Source of the DNA: Gymnorhina tibicen
Taxonomy: Eukaryota > Chordata > Aves > Passeriformes > Artamidae
Direction of reading: 5' to 3'
DNA: 64,000 nucleotides
NCBI GenBank assembly: GCA_013399875.1
Contig: VXAZ01003471.1
Location: forward strand, 1,580,307 to 1,644,306
In this document: piece after piece, positions 11,343-23,999 of the stretch
Layout: every line of letters starts with the position of its first letter
How positions within the stretch are numbered: the stretch's first letter is position 1
Notes under the pieces: generated by a model
Told to the model about the DNA's origin: nothing
The model's database searches: none
The model's input: the letters and a program-made list of their open reading frames with translations, nothing else
Made by a program: the position numbers and the translations under genes

Positions 11343-11800
11343 ATCTGGAGACCTTGCTGGCAGCTCTGGGAGAGCTTCAGGTGGGTGTGTGAGGAAGCAC
11401 ATCAGGCTCTGAGGGAGGGCAGGCTGGAGGCAGGGGAGTGCTGCCTTCTCAGAGCAAAGCTTCAGCTCCAGTCCTCAAACTGCCAAATTCATCTCTTTGG
11501 AACAAAATAGTTAATTTGTTTTTCCTGACATAAAAACTTGCCTTTGTTGTGCCAGGATGCTGGGTACTCCCTCAGTCATTAGGTTACTCTTGTTAGGTCA
11601 GAGCTTTTTTTGTAGCTGTTATGTAGTATCTTTTACAGACTTCTGGAAGAGTGTAGTCATGAGGCACAGATCTCAAGTCTCACCACGATGTGTGTTCACT
11701 CAGTTATATGTTAGCACACAAAGAATAGGCTCAATATATGAGCTTGGCTCTCCTATCAGTACCGTAGTATGTGTTTTTATATTTACCCCTATAAAGCAAT

Positions 11801-11820
11801 ACAGTTAAATACAGTTAAAT
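11801..11820. repeat. 10-bp tandem duplication
   Basis: ACAGTTAAAT is repeated exactly twice. Confidence 0.95.
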
Positions 11821-13400
11821 CAACCCAGCTCAACATAAAGGAATTTTGTGGGCAGTGAAGGCGGCTGTGGTCATATAGTAGCTTTACTGTGACATGTGAG
11901 AGTGCCACCACTCAGTAGGCTGATCTCATACCTTCATCCAGTTGCTTCTTTCTCTCATTGCCTCTCAGCTGAGCACTGAAACAGAGTATGATTTGAGAAG
12001 AAAAATCTCTGTAATTAAAGCAACGGAAAGAGACACAAACCCAGAAACGATTTCATGTGCTACCACTTTGCAAAGCATTGGAAGCTCTGTATACTCAAAT
12101 ATACCAATATTTTTGTAAGCTCACTCATCTCTTTTGCTGTGCCATTTGAAGAGTGCCAAATGAATAAAGCTACTGAGCTATGTTTACCTTTCTCCTCAGT
12201 GGTGAAGAGGTTGACTACCATCTTGTACTTGAATTTTTTTTGTGATGAGAAGAGGTGTGACTCCTCATTGAGCAGCTATGCTGGTAGAAATTTGTACTGA
12301 GGTATGGTCCAAATAAGGTCTTTGGAAGTCTTTGGAACCTGATTTTTACATATAATCACACAGAACTTTGAAAATATGGGGGATTTTGCATTCCAGACTG
12401 CTACTTCACCACCTTACGTTTTCAGAGTCATTGACCCTTTACCAATTTGATCCAGACTCCTATCAAGTCTGAACTGAGTTTGGGGGGGGACGGGAGTTAA
12501 GCATAGAGGAATGCGTGAAGAGTCTAATGCTAATGCTGTAGTCAGTGTGGTTCTTGAATTTCAATTTTTAACTCTCATTACAAGATGCAGCTTTACTTCT
12601 ATAGTTTCATCTTTCTCTACACCTTCCTCATGCCTAAGGTGGTTTTGTTTGTGTAGGTATAAATAATGCATTCTTTGTTTAAAAGGTATATGAGGACAAT
12701 AAACTGTGTACCAATATAATAAAAATACACTATAATCACTTCCAAAAAAAGTATAAGAAAGTGGAAAAGGGATAGTCCTATTCATTAAAATGTTATAGAC
12801 TTTGCCAACACACTTGTGTATAAAGTCGTTCCAGACGTGACCACTGTTATCTTACTATAGCTTTTACATTGCTTTTGTACAGAATGTGCAATGAAGTTCC
12901 CAGTTTTAGACCATCAAAAAATTGTGTATATTTACTTATATGGTACCCAAATAATGATTAGTGACATAGTAAATCTAGATCTTTGTGTTTAAATCACTGA
13001 GATTCATTTTTTTACCCTGTAGGAAGTATGTGTCGACCTTAGCTGTACATCATCATTTGTGATGTTGTAACATGGACGTTAAAACATGAGAACTTGTCAG
13101 GGCATTCTTAATACAGAAAGCAGCTGCTATTCCACATAAATAGGTAGGTAGTTTTCTAAAGTGTTGGTGCATGGTGCCCACTAAATTACAGGACATGTGA
13201 AGAAATGTAACCAAACGTAAATAGACAGAAAAAAATGTAAAGAAGGCTACTCCTTTCATTCTTAGTCTTGAAAATATGGCCATCTTATTTTTCTTTAAAG
13301 GTCTCAATATAAAAGGGCAAAACAAAGAATTTTAAAAAACCCACAATCCTAAGAACACAGAACATTTATAGTATTTTTTTGTCCAAAATTTAATTTTCTT

Positions 13401-13462
13401 TTTCTTATATTTAAGATTTTTTTTATAATAAGTTTCATTTTCTTATATTTAAGATTTTTTTT
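13401..13462. repeat. Direct repeat of 24 bp, period 38
   Basis: The 24-mer starting TTTCTTATATTTAAGATTTT occurs at 13401-13424 and again at 13439-13462, identical. Confidence 0.95.
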
Positions 13463-13613
13463 CACTTAATCATAAGGGGTAATAATAAGGAACCTCTGAA
13501 AGCAAAGGGAAATTGGCACACTGTGCCAAAATATGCGAAGGATATCTAGATTCACTTCAGAGCCTGCCCCTGACTTTAACTCCATCGGCATGAGAGAATT
13601 ACATTTAATCAGA

Positions 13614-13712
13614 GGTTTGGGGGTTTTTTGTTTTGTTTTGTTTTCTTTTTGTTTTGGGGTGGGGGGTTTTTTGTTTTGGTTTGATTTGGTTTGGTTTGGG
13701 TTTTTTTGTTTT
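13614..13712. repeat. G/T-rich low-complexity tract
   Basis: About 100 bases of almost only G and T, with TTTTG and TTTGG repeats and a GGGGTGGGGGG run. A local G-quadruplex is conceivable. Similar tracts lie at 21761-21836, 25151-25213, 36166-36202 and 53251-53312. Confidence 0.9.
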
Positions 13713-16700
13713 CCATTACTTTTGGGAGATTTCCTCCTCAGGACATCAAGTTTTATAGTCTGGCCTGATAACTAAACACTGAATTTAGCAAGAGTTACAA
13801 GCATAGGATGCCTGTAAAATGGGACCCTCATTGCAGAGTGATATTTAAATTCAGCATTAACACTACTTAGTGTAGCCAAAAGAAACTGTAGTGGATGCAA
13901 CAGTACCTTTGAGACTTGAATCAAAATGAATTGGTAGCCAAACCTACCGTGTTCCATTCCTCCTTCTAACCTTTCATCTTGTATTTGTTGCATTTATTTC
14001 TCTGCATCAGAGAGCCGTCATAATATTTGAAAATGCAATAAAAGCACAGGGTAGCTGCTCAGGAAGGCCTGAGCTGCAAATAGTTGGAGCTGGGAAAGCA
14101 TTCCAGAGAAATATCCCAAAATATTTCCTCTCTGACTGGTCATTTCTGTAGACAGACTACTAGGCTAGAGGGATCTTGGGTCTAACATAATACAACATTC
14201 TTCACATTTGTAAATATTTGATTTGGGATTCTCGGGGCAGCATTCATTTCTTATTTTGCTAGATAACAAACTGGAATGCATAAGCAGCAATGCAAGTGGT
14301 TATTTTTGCCTACAGAAAAAAAGCCCCTGTGTAACTGGACCTGCTTTATTTCTTGCTGAATCATACTATATATCCTGCAGTAGCGTGCAATTTAGTAATC
14401 AACCTTGAGCTAAAGATGTGCGATGTTTGGAATATTGCATATACCTAAGGGGACAGGAATTCCAGGCTTCAGTGGGAATGCAGTGCCCTGGGGGAATGTA
14501 GAAACTTTGTTTTGGTATGAAGATGTAGTGTCTGTTTTGTCAGAAGTACTTGTACTGTAGGTTGGAAAGCAGTTGCATCTCACTGGGACATCAGGTGAAT
14601 GTTAGAACGGGCAGGTTACCACAGGGTACCAGCGCATACTTATTTGTACTAACTGATACCAAGGTCACTTAAACACTAGAGGTTTCGCCCTCTTTTTAGC
14701 TCTGATAAATCCCATTAGGATGTTTACGCTAGACTGTGCTGACTGGGTTTCCTGGAGAGCTGAAAAGATTCAAGTACCTGTTTCCTAGAAGAATTCAATT
14801 GTCCCTTTCAAATTTCCACACAAGGAGAATGTAATAGAGATACCTTTTCTATCTGAATTTCATGGAAGATGGTGTGGATTTTCCAAAGTTCCTGAGAAGA
14901 TTTCATTCAAAGAACTAGTCTTTTTAAGCATTTTGCCAAATGGAATGTGTTGCTGTTCTGGTTATGAGCAACTTCAATCAATACTGTCTTTTACAAATAA
15001 GTAGGATGTTTTATGTGGGTGACTGCGTATATGTCGTACCATGAATAGACACAAAAAACTGACAGAAGAACTGGAGAACTGACACAAAAACTTTAAAGTG
15101 TATGTTACCAATAGTGCATCCCATAGCAATTTTGAGTTGATTTCATTTTTGTGTTTTAACTGAAAGATATGTTTAGCATTTTGAATAGATTTAGAATCTA
15201 GCAGTGTTTATTAAATAGCTTCTTTTACAAGCTTCTTTCACATGACATAGAAATGCAGAGAGGATGATGACCTTGGTTCAGATTTAGATGAGCAGCTTCT
15301 GTAAAAGCAGCTGAAGAATGAAACAAATTCCAAAAGAAGTATTGCTGCACATGATAAATAGTTGGTATCAGTCATGGTGATTTTGTTTTTACTTCTACCT
15401 GCAATGCACTGCATATAGAACATACTGATTTGTGTGGGAATTGCACAAAACAGTCACTCAATGCCCTTCTGCCAGTTATTGGGTACTGATGTAGCAAAAG
15501 AAAGTGAACATAGTAGGGCAACTGGGAAAAGCAATGTGGAAAAGCTACATGGTATGTTGATCTCAAATCTAAGGAGTCTGAGTGAGGATTGGGTAATTGT
15601 TTCCCAGGAAAAGATGCATGCATATAAAACACAGAAAAAATGGGGTTTTTCCAACCAACATATGTGTATCAGGCTAAAAGCATCAACCTCACATTAGTCT
15701 GATAAAATCCTGAACTAATCACCCTCTGACGTAGAAAGAGGAAACCTGGCACTACCTCAGTCCTTGGGTTTTCCTACACCAAAGTGTACACCACGTTGCT
15801 TCAGAAACATTTTCTGTATATGGCATGCTCCTGAGCAAAGTCTTGACTTCACCCAATGGGAGGTAATCCTGCTCCTATCAACATTCTTAAGAATTTGTTC
15901 CTGATTTTAGAAGAAGCAACATAAGGTCTCTGAGGGAGCAAGGTGCATTTTTGCTCCACTGGCTTGTTAGAAGAAATAGTACCCAGGAGCATGACCCACT
16001 GCAGACCAAGACAGCAATTAATTAACTTTTGATAAAGTGACACTGTTACTAAAGTAATATAAATCAACAAAAAAGAACAAATTTATTTTCTACACTTCTG
16101 CCCTACGGAAAATTTAAAATAATACACTCCATGTAACATTTAGGAGTTCTAAATACAAATCGCACCTTTGGTTTAAGTCTAGTACTATAATTTCATCATA
16201 GACAATGCATATGTATGGAACAGCTTGTTTATTATTAATTTTGGTTTAAATCTCTTATAAATTAATGCATTCCCCTACTGAAGTTGAAAAGTAATGTGAT
16301 TTTTGTTGTCTTAAGAGCTACCAGCACTAATAAGAAATGAATTTACTCTGGACACCTTGATTATAACTATAATTAAAATGCAATTTTGGGCTGTTGTGTC
16401 TGCCTTTTGATATCTGATAAATTCTAGGAAAAGGTGCACAAGAAAAAACATCATGACAAGCTTCCAAAATCCAGAGTTGTTGATGTAGGAAACCCAGTTT
16501 TCTAAGTCAGATTTTCTCATTATTATCATTTCTGTAAAATTGACATAGCATGCCTATTCACGTACACAAACCAATGCTCTTATTTACAAATAAGATGGAA
16601 TAAAAAATATTTTCCATTACTGATTTGTTTGAAAGAAAAGTACTTTTTGAATGTTTTTTTCCCTAGTAACACATTACCTTCACTAAACATAAAATCAAAC

Positions 16701-17159
16701 TTCAGTTTGTTACTATTAAAAATGAAAATAAATGTATCACAATCACTAGACTAATACAATCCTATTATCATCTTATTAGATAAACAGTGACAATGTTGTG
16801 TTTCTAATAGCCTCTAGAGATACAATAAATCTAGTAGGGGAATGTCAGCCTGGTCCAAGACAGATTAAATGTAGAGAACTGGAGTATAGTTCCCAGTAAA
16901 CAAACACTTTGAGGTCAGGAGGTCGTACTTGCTCAGCTGTTCTTCATAAGCCCTTTTGGAAATAACTTTCATACCATCACTGAATATATTCCATGCTACC
17001 TAATAATACTGAAGGCTGAGTACAGTTGTAATATAAATGATTTCTAAGTGAAATATTGGGTGTAAACCGATCAAAAAGCAACATGTAAATGGAAAATCAG
17101 GGTGATGTTAGACATGCAGTGGGTGCAATTCACAAGATTTTTTGCTCTTTTGTGGGGGA

Positions 17160-17400
17160 AAATTCATCTCACTTGAAAGCTTGTGCAAATTTCCACTGAC
17201 AAACGAGCTCATTTGGCCCCAGAAGCCCTGTAATTAATGTGACAAAAACTAAGACTAACTGCATTTTAATTTAGAAAACAGCTAGGAAGAATATTCAATG
17301 AACTCTCCCTTGGCAGTTGACTAATTGCAGCAGAATGGGGACCACGAGTCAACAAAGGTCTGGGAAGGAGAGAGAGAACTACAGAATGAATTTGCTTTTG
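17160..17400. promoter_or_regulatory. Candidate conserved non-coding element (homeobox/octamer-type sites)
   Basis: This non-repetitive block holds an octamer-like GTGCAAAT (17183-17190), TAATTAAT (17231-17238), TAATTG (17322-17327) and other AT-core homeodomain sites within about 150 bp. It looks unlike the surrounding drifted DNA. In mammals the HIBADH-TAX1BP1 neighbourhood carries distal HOXA limb enhancers, which makes an enhancer plausible. This is inference only; no conservation test was possible. Confidence 0.3.
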
Positions 17401-20400
17401 GCATCTCTTCTATCAGGCAGAAAAATGCCTGGATTCCGGGAATGCTAGAATAAAGATATCAATGTGTGGATTATGATGGGTGAAGGTCTCAAATCTGGTA
17501 AGATAACTTAGTGTTTTTCAGACTCATACATCTGTCACCCAATTTTATGGAAAAGCTGCACTACTTACAGGCCATATAAGTAACAGATCCTGTTGACAAG
17601 TTCAGTCAGGCCTCAGTGGTAGCATCTAAGCAGGCAGTTTCACAAAGCCCTAAAAAGTCCCCTTCAGCACAGACACAGTATATTCAAAATATGCAGCTAT
17701 GCAGACCAAATGCTGCCCACTGACATATCCTAGCAAAGATAATGGAAATAAACACAGTAAAACCAGATTTTTACCATGGTGTTTGTGTACAAAACACTTA
17801 TTACAGGCCCAACAGATCCTTTGCCATCTAGTGAGCTAAAGCCATATGTCATGGCTGTAATCTTACTGTGGTTTCAAAAGAGTAAGAGTTGTTACCCATA
17901 TTAATAATGTAAATTTTATTTTGATTGAAAGTTTCCAGTTCCAAAACACAACAACATGTAACCACACTTTGCACAACAAAGTATGCTAACTTGGCTACAA
18001 TATAGTGTAAAATATTTATTAGCAAAAGGGAGAGCCATTTAAAAAATGTTTCTTTTTGTAGAAAGTTCTAGAAATGTAAGCTCTACAGTATTCTGCCTTT
18101 TAAAAATATTCCTTATACAAGGAAATTAATTTGTGAAATAAGAAAAGGTATGAAAGTTGTGTGATTAGAATATATTTGCATTTCTAAATGGTGATGATCA
18201 AATAACACCAGAAGGACGACATTACTTTCTGTATGTAAATTTGCATAGCAAATCCAACATATTCTTCTCTGTAAAATGTTAATAGACACAATAGAATAAT
18301 AAATCATCAGGGGGTGAATTAAAGACGAATTCTCATTTTAGCACTGTGTTTCCTAGTAATTGATTTGTATGTCATGTATGTAGCAATATGGTCATTATTT
18401 TTGTCATAGAATTTAAGATCTCGTAACGTAAGAGTTTCAGAACTCAAGTGGTAGGAGAAGGTGAGACTCAAGATCTGTTGACTGAGAAGTCTTCTGTACA
18501 AATAGCAACACAAGAGCTTTAGATCAGTCTCCAAGCTGAATGCGGGGCTATGGGGAAAGCAGCACGAGTAGATCTCTGCGTCGAGATCCAGGCCAGGCAC
18601 AGCCTCTCACAAGAGCCCCATGTGACCCAGCAGCCTTTTTCCTTGGTGCCAAGCCAAGGCTGACAAAGAACTCCCGCATCACTCAGGTGGTACCAGTCTT
18701 GGCAGGGAACTGTGAAGCTGCACCAAGCTCTCCCCGTTGGAGTACAGCTGCTCAGGGAGCCAGGGAGCAAGAAAACCCAGTATAATGGTGGAGACACAAC
18801 AACTGGCTGAGCCAGGCTAGAAGACCTGGAGACAGCATTAGTATGAGGACTCAGACATCTTTAGATCCTTTCAGCAAAACATATACCATTATGAAAAAAT
18901 AGGAAAGCTGCCAAGCTTCATGCAGATACAGTATACAGACACTTCTGTGCTCTGTCAGCGGTGGCAGCCAGTGCTGGAGGGGGACCCAGAAGGGGATACA
19001 AGAAGCATGCTGTAGGCTGCTGTGGAAAGGGCCTTTCTATTTTCAGTCCCTCAGGGTTAAGTGCTATGCCCCAAGGTACAAGAACTTTTAAACCTCATTG
19101 CTTGTTTGTTTCCTGCCACATGCAGTTTTCCTGCCTCTGAAAACAAAATGTTGGTCATTTGGGAGCTTCCTATTACTTTGAGATAGCAAAGATAAAAGGC
19201 TGAGAGAAACAGTAAATCTAATAAAGCATACCAAACAAAGGTATTTACCTGTTCTATATCTGCTAAGATTTCAGTGACACCTACTCAGTGGTCATTTACA
19301 TGCCATTCTGTGTATGCCAGTAAGAGGTATGCTGCAGGGAAAAAACCCCCTTGCAAACATCATAAATAAGAAATGAAACACTCCCCCAGACCTGGGTCTC
19401 CAGTGCACATATATTAATTACACACCAGAGGGTAAAGCCTCAGTATGTGAAAGCATTTAATTCATTATTTGCATTTATTAAAAACATTCCTTTTCACTTT
19501 AACAATACAGTAACCCAACAGTGAAATAACAGCAATTCAAATGCAGTCATTTACAGACGTGCGGTTTCTTGTGCCCATTGTACAGTGCAGTGCTGCCAAG
19601 TCTCACACCTTAGGAGTAAGCTCCTGCTCTCTCCTCTGTCACACACATACATGCACACACATACAAAATTTACATGTCTGCTCTCACCTATACTCTTCTG
19701 GGAAAACCCACAAATTTCATCAATCTCACTCTACAGATTTAAAAATCCTGGCAGCTTTTGAATAGCTTTTCTTCATCAGCTGCAATTAAGTGTTGGAAAA
19801 GAAATCCAAAATACACAGAGAGAAACTTTCTCCTTAATAGGAAATGTTAGCAATAGTATGGGATTTCTAATATGTTCCAAAGTTTTGCCACACCATCTTA
19901 CTGGAAGGCCAAGACTGCATGCCCTGTGATTAGGTTCCCTTAAATGCTGGGCAATTCAGTGTTGTCGGCCATAACATAAAACATTATTTATAACTATTTA
20001 ACTGTTTTAAGAGTATAGTTAATAGCTTTCTGTAACATGATCTTAAAGAAGTTGATTAAGTGTGCTTTACAACATGACCAGAAAGAGCTTCCGATTAGTG
20101 ACATCAATATATATATTTTACATCTCACATGGCCCATACTTTTCAAACTTGGAAGTGTTGAAATAGGAGCCAAACCAAAATGAAATCAAATCATTAGAAC
20201 TGAAGCGTTTTTCCTTACCACACTTCATCAATATCATCATGTAATGCCAATAGATTGAATATCCGCAAGTACCTTTCTCTGGTAATAAAACCTAGAAATA
20301 TAATTTTTCTGTCACTCACGCAAAGCAAAGATAGGCCTCAGAGGGGAGGAATTCAGGCATGGTTCAAAAACTCATCGTGGGTTTGGTTCAGACTGTAATA

Positions 20401-20994
20401 CAAAAAGTAAACAAATGAAAGAAAAAAAAGTTAGGCTCTGGATCTGAATAATATACCCAAGGTTTAACAGAAGTGATAGGGATAAATTTTTAATTTCACG
20501 GCTCTAAATTACTGAAGGAGCTCACAGGTTTAAAAAGTTAGCTTAGTTATGAAAATAATGTTCTGCAAACACCCAAGACTCTGTTCCCTGAGAGTCTGTA
20601 ATTGCTCCCCACTTCCTTTGGCAATTCCAGTTAAATGCATGTTTTTATTCCTCATTATTACAGTTTTTATTCCTCATTCATCTCATGGCTGAGGAAGGAG
20701 TAGTCTCATCCTGGCAAAGTCTCAGTATAATTACAAAGCAGGGAAATTTTTGCATCCCAAACCAAACTTCTTTGGAATCTAGTAATGTTCAAATCCAGTT
20801 ACTGCATTCACACACTTTTCTTGCTTTATTTAATATTTCTATCATGACCACAATTGTAATTTGCCACTGTATATTTGTCCTCATATTTATGCACTTCAGG
20901 AATAAAGACCCTTAAAAAAGGGTTCTGCCAGCTTTTTATTTCAAAGTCAATACCCTGGTGAAATGTATTTGACATCTATTCCTTGGGGATTGTG

Positions 20995-21345
20995 CATATA
21001 GACACAAAAAGAGAGAGAACAGGGATTTTTTTCAGCCTCTAGAAGAGAAGGCCTCAGGGCCTATTGCTATCTACAACCAGCTAAGCAGAGGGTGTAGAAA
21101 AGATGGAACAGAAGCCTCTTCAGAGGGGCACAGTGAAAGAACAAGAGGCAAGAGACAGAACTGGAACATGGGAAATTCCAATTTGATATAAAGAAACTTT
21201 TTTACAATGAGTGTTTTCAATCACTGAAAGAGGTTCTTTAGGTGACAGTGGAATGTCACCATCCGTGGAGACATTCGAAGTGTGGCTGGGCAAGGCCCTG
21301 AGCAACATGCTCCTTTGAGCTGCTCTGGACATCCCTTCCAACAAA
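20995..21345 (+). mobile_element. CR1 LINE relic, 3' portion
   Basis: On the plus strand: CAGCCTCTAGAAGAGAAGGC (21034-21053), then a decayed middle, then AAGAAACTTTTTTACAATGA, the TCACCATCCGTGGAGACATT block and TGGACATCCCTTCCAACA. This is the usual order of the CR1 ORF2 end and 3' UTR. It lacks the final ATTCTATGA repeat. Confidence 0.85.
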
Positions 21346-23664
21346 CATGGTTTTGATTATATATATGTATATAATCATTAAAAAGATACTTGATACATAA
21401 TTTCTTTGTCTTTTAAATATGCACAAATACTGGCTAAACATTGACACTACATGTTTAAAGTACATTTTGGTATACATGAAAACTGTAGGTTTTTTGGTAA
21501 AATAGTGGCTTGAACAAAACCAGTTTCCTGTTACTGATATCCGTGGAGTTGGAAAGCTTCCAAGCAAGCCAGAAGGGTATGCGATTATTGTCACAATACC
21601 CGTAATAAGTTTTTCTAATTTAATTAGTGTGTTAGTGTTAAGAGAATCTCACATCTCACAAGAGCAAGGTTTTGTTAGAAATGCTGTTATCAAACTTTTG
21701 TTGTTTTAAATATTTTGGAGAGAATGTAAGCAAGGACAGAAAAATAGTGTTGGTGAGTATTTTTGGTTTTGTTTGGGTTTTCTTGTTTGGTGGGTTTTTG
21801 TGGGGTTTTTTGTTTGTTTTTGTTTGGGGTTTTTTCTGCTCAAGAGCAAGTTTCCTAAAAGATTTATATCACATGGATGAATTTCAGGAAATAGTACCTG
21901 TCTAGGAAATTCAGACTTACTAAGGCACTCAACCATTAATTCTCAGAGCCAAGTGCAAGTTTCACCAGTTACAGTCACATTTTTCTTCATTCAGATCTTT
22001 GTACAAGGATATTGATTGTTGATTATGGGATCACTGTGCACCACTTGTACATTTTGGTCAAGTACTTCATATCTCAACAGGGAAATAGCAAAATTAGAAA
22101 AGACTCTGCACCATCTGTAAAATATCTATAAATTCTAGAAGGATAAGATTGGCATCTAAACCTAGCATGCAAAAGCGTACATGAGAACGCATTAAACCAT
22201 ACATTTATTTTAGTCAGAAATAGTTTTAGATTACGTATATAGTATAAGCACTACATATATATGGTTAAGATAGTGAGTTTAAAAGTTTAAAAATACATTT
22301 TCCTGAAAATTGTGGATATAAGTACAAGAAAATACAAGATTACTCTTGATTTATTTGTCCGAATATTGACACTGTACACGTGAAAGTCAGTATATGTAGT
22401 TTGTTTTGACTATTCCATATGCATTAAGCAATAGAAATAGTAACTGAATACGGAATTACGAGTAACCCATAACTACCTTTATTGACTGAATGAACATTTA
22501 TTAAGTGAACATGGAAATACCTCCAGTTTCTTAAAAAACTCAGAACTGGAGAGAAGTACTTTTAAAAATTAGAAAACAGAGGTGGGTTGTTTATTTGTTT
22601 GTTTGTTTTTCCAGGCACTCACTTGTAAAAACTTTGTTAGCTGCAAAAGAAAACCTTTATTTAAAATTTCTCATCATATTCCCATAAACCTGCATTATAA
22701 TAGCTTTAAATGAAAGCAAAACTACTTAGTTTCACCAATGCTGATATTTCCCAGCTGGTGACTGTAAACCCCGAGTTCTTCCTAAGTTCCAACCCACATG
22801 AGAACAGTGTCTTGTGACTCTTAGACAGCTCTTTATCACATCATACAGAGCAGAGAGCAGCAAGGAGAAGAAATGGAGGGCTGAGATAAGAAGAAATAGC
22901 TCTTCCTACTTCCTTACAAATATTTATTGCTGAACAAGATATCCACTACAAAAGTTCTTCTGGTCTTACAGGAGAGATTGCTCTACATACACATCTTGTG
23001 TCTTTTAAAATGATCAGTTAATACTATGCAGGGAATGTATTGCTTTCCAGGGAGAGATAGAATATATGAGTGATATAAGATATTATTCATTGTGGCTACA
23101 AATCAATGGATAAACGTAGGAACCTGTAATACATGTGAAGATATAAGATTGTTTTCAGAACCAAGAAGTGCAAGTACAGTGAATAACCATAATTACTTAA
23201 AGACAGGTTCTATGCTCCAGCTTAGTTTCATTTCTGTTAGGACTGACCATGAAAAAACAGGTGAACTTGTCAGAAACCTAACTCAATAATTCTAATGCCA
23301 TAAATATAATATTATTTATAATAACACTACGTCTGCCCACATAACCTTTTTGTTTCAAATACAGGTGAAAACACATAGGAAATGGTAGTTGCAAAGAGTT
23401 TATGATGATTTTGAAGGCTGTAGTGGCAACCACCACTGCGTGCACTGGGACAAATCCTGCCCAGCAGTGGCGGGTACTCATCACTGCTTGCTTTTACTCA
23501 GCCCTGTGACTCTGGTAAGTGCTCTATGAACTGCTTTTGGATGAAAATTGAGTGGAGTCTGTGAAATAGTTGCGAGCATAGTCGGAAAAGCCTTGATGCC
23601 CCAACCATTTAAATCTAGATTGTTTCAAAACTATCAGATGTGATAAGTATAAACTTGTGGCAAC
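21346..23664. other. Intergenic DNA, no gene recognised
   Basis: AT-rich sequence with a G/T-rich tract at 21761-21836 and a GTTT microsatellite near 22592-22610. No coding or RNA gene was recognised. Confidence 0.7.
21761..21836. repeat. G/T-rich low-complexity tract
   Basis: A run of T and G blocks of the same type as at 13614-13712. Confidence 0.9.
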
Positions 23665-23845
23665 TAAAGTGATTAAGGTGGTGGAGTCACCATCCCGTGG
23701 AGGTGCTCAAGAAACGAGCGGACGTGGCATTTAGTGCCACGGGCTAGTTGACAAAGTGGTGATTGGTCAAAGGTTGGACGCAATGAGTTCAAAAGTCTTT
23801 CCCAACCTAAATGTTCCGTGCTTCCGTGGTTCTCTGAATCGGGTG
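23665..23845 (+). mobile_element. CR1 LINE 3' UTR fragment
   Basis: The plus strand has GTGGTGGAGTCACCATCCCG, GAGGTGCTCAAGAAACG, GTTGGACGCAATGAG and a TTTCCCAACCTAAATG block followed by a worn GTGGTTCTCTGAATC end. This is the order found in CR1 3' ends. It lies about 230 bp before the TAX1BP1 CpG island. Divergence created a local palindrome, CGTGGCA-TTTAG-TGCCACG, near 23724-23742. Confidence 0.82.
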
Positions 23846-23999
23846 TTATGTGTGATGTAACGTCCTTTCATGGAGATCCGCCAAGGTACCCAGGCAGAAC
23901 CCTGTGTAAGCGTGTACACTCGCTCTTATCTCACCCCTCCGTTGCCCTGGGAAGACCTGCAAAGGCTGGCAGATTAACAGGGTGACGGCACGCCTGTGT

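Larger units (their letters stand above)
11233..20990. other. Intergenic DNA between HIBADH and TAX1BP1 (left part)
   Basis: AT-rich, with no gene recognised on either strand; all open frames are short and look random. It contains a 10-bp tandem repeat (11801-11820), a duplicated 24-mer (13401-13462), a G/T-rich tract (13614-13712), a conserved-looking block with homeobox and octamer-like sites (about 17160-17400), a GC-richer island of unknown origin (about 18530-18830) and CA-rich microsatellite-like DNA near 19640-19665. Confidence 0.75.

Noticed and set aside
23724..23742. Palindrome CGTGGCA-TTTAG-TGCCACG
   Set aside because: It lies inside a CR1 3' end and is best explained by mutation of the element, not by a selected structure.
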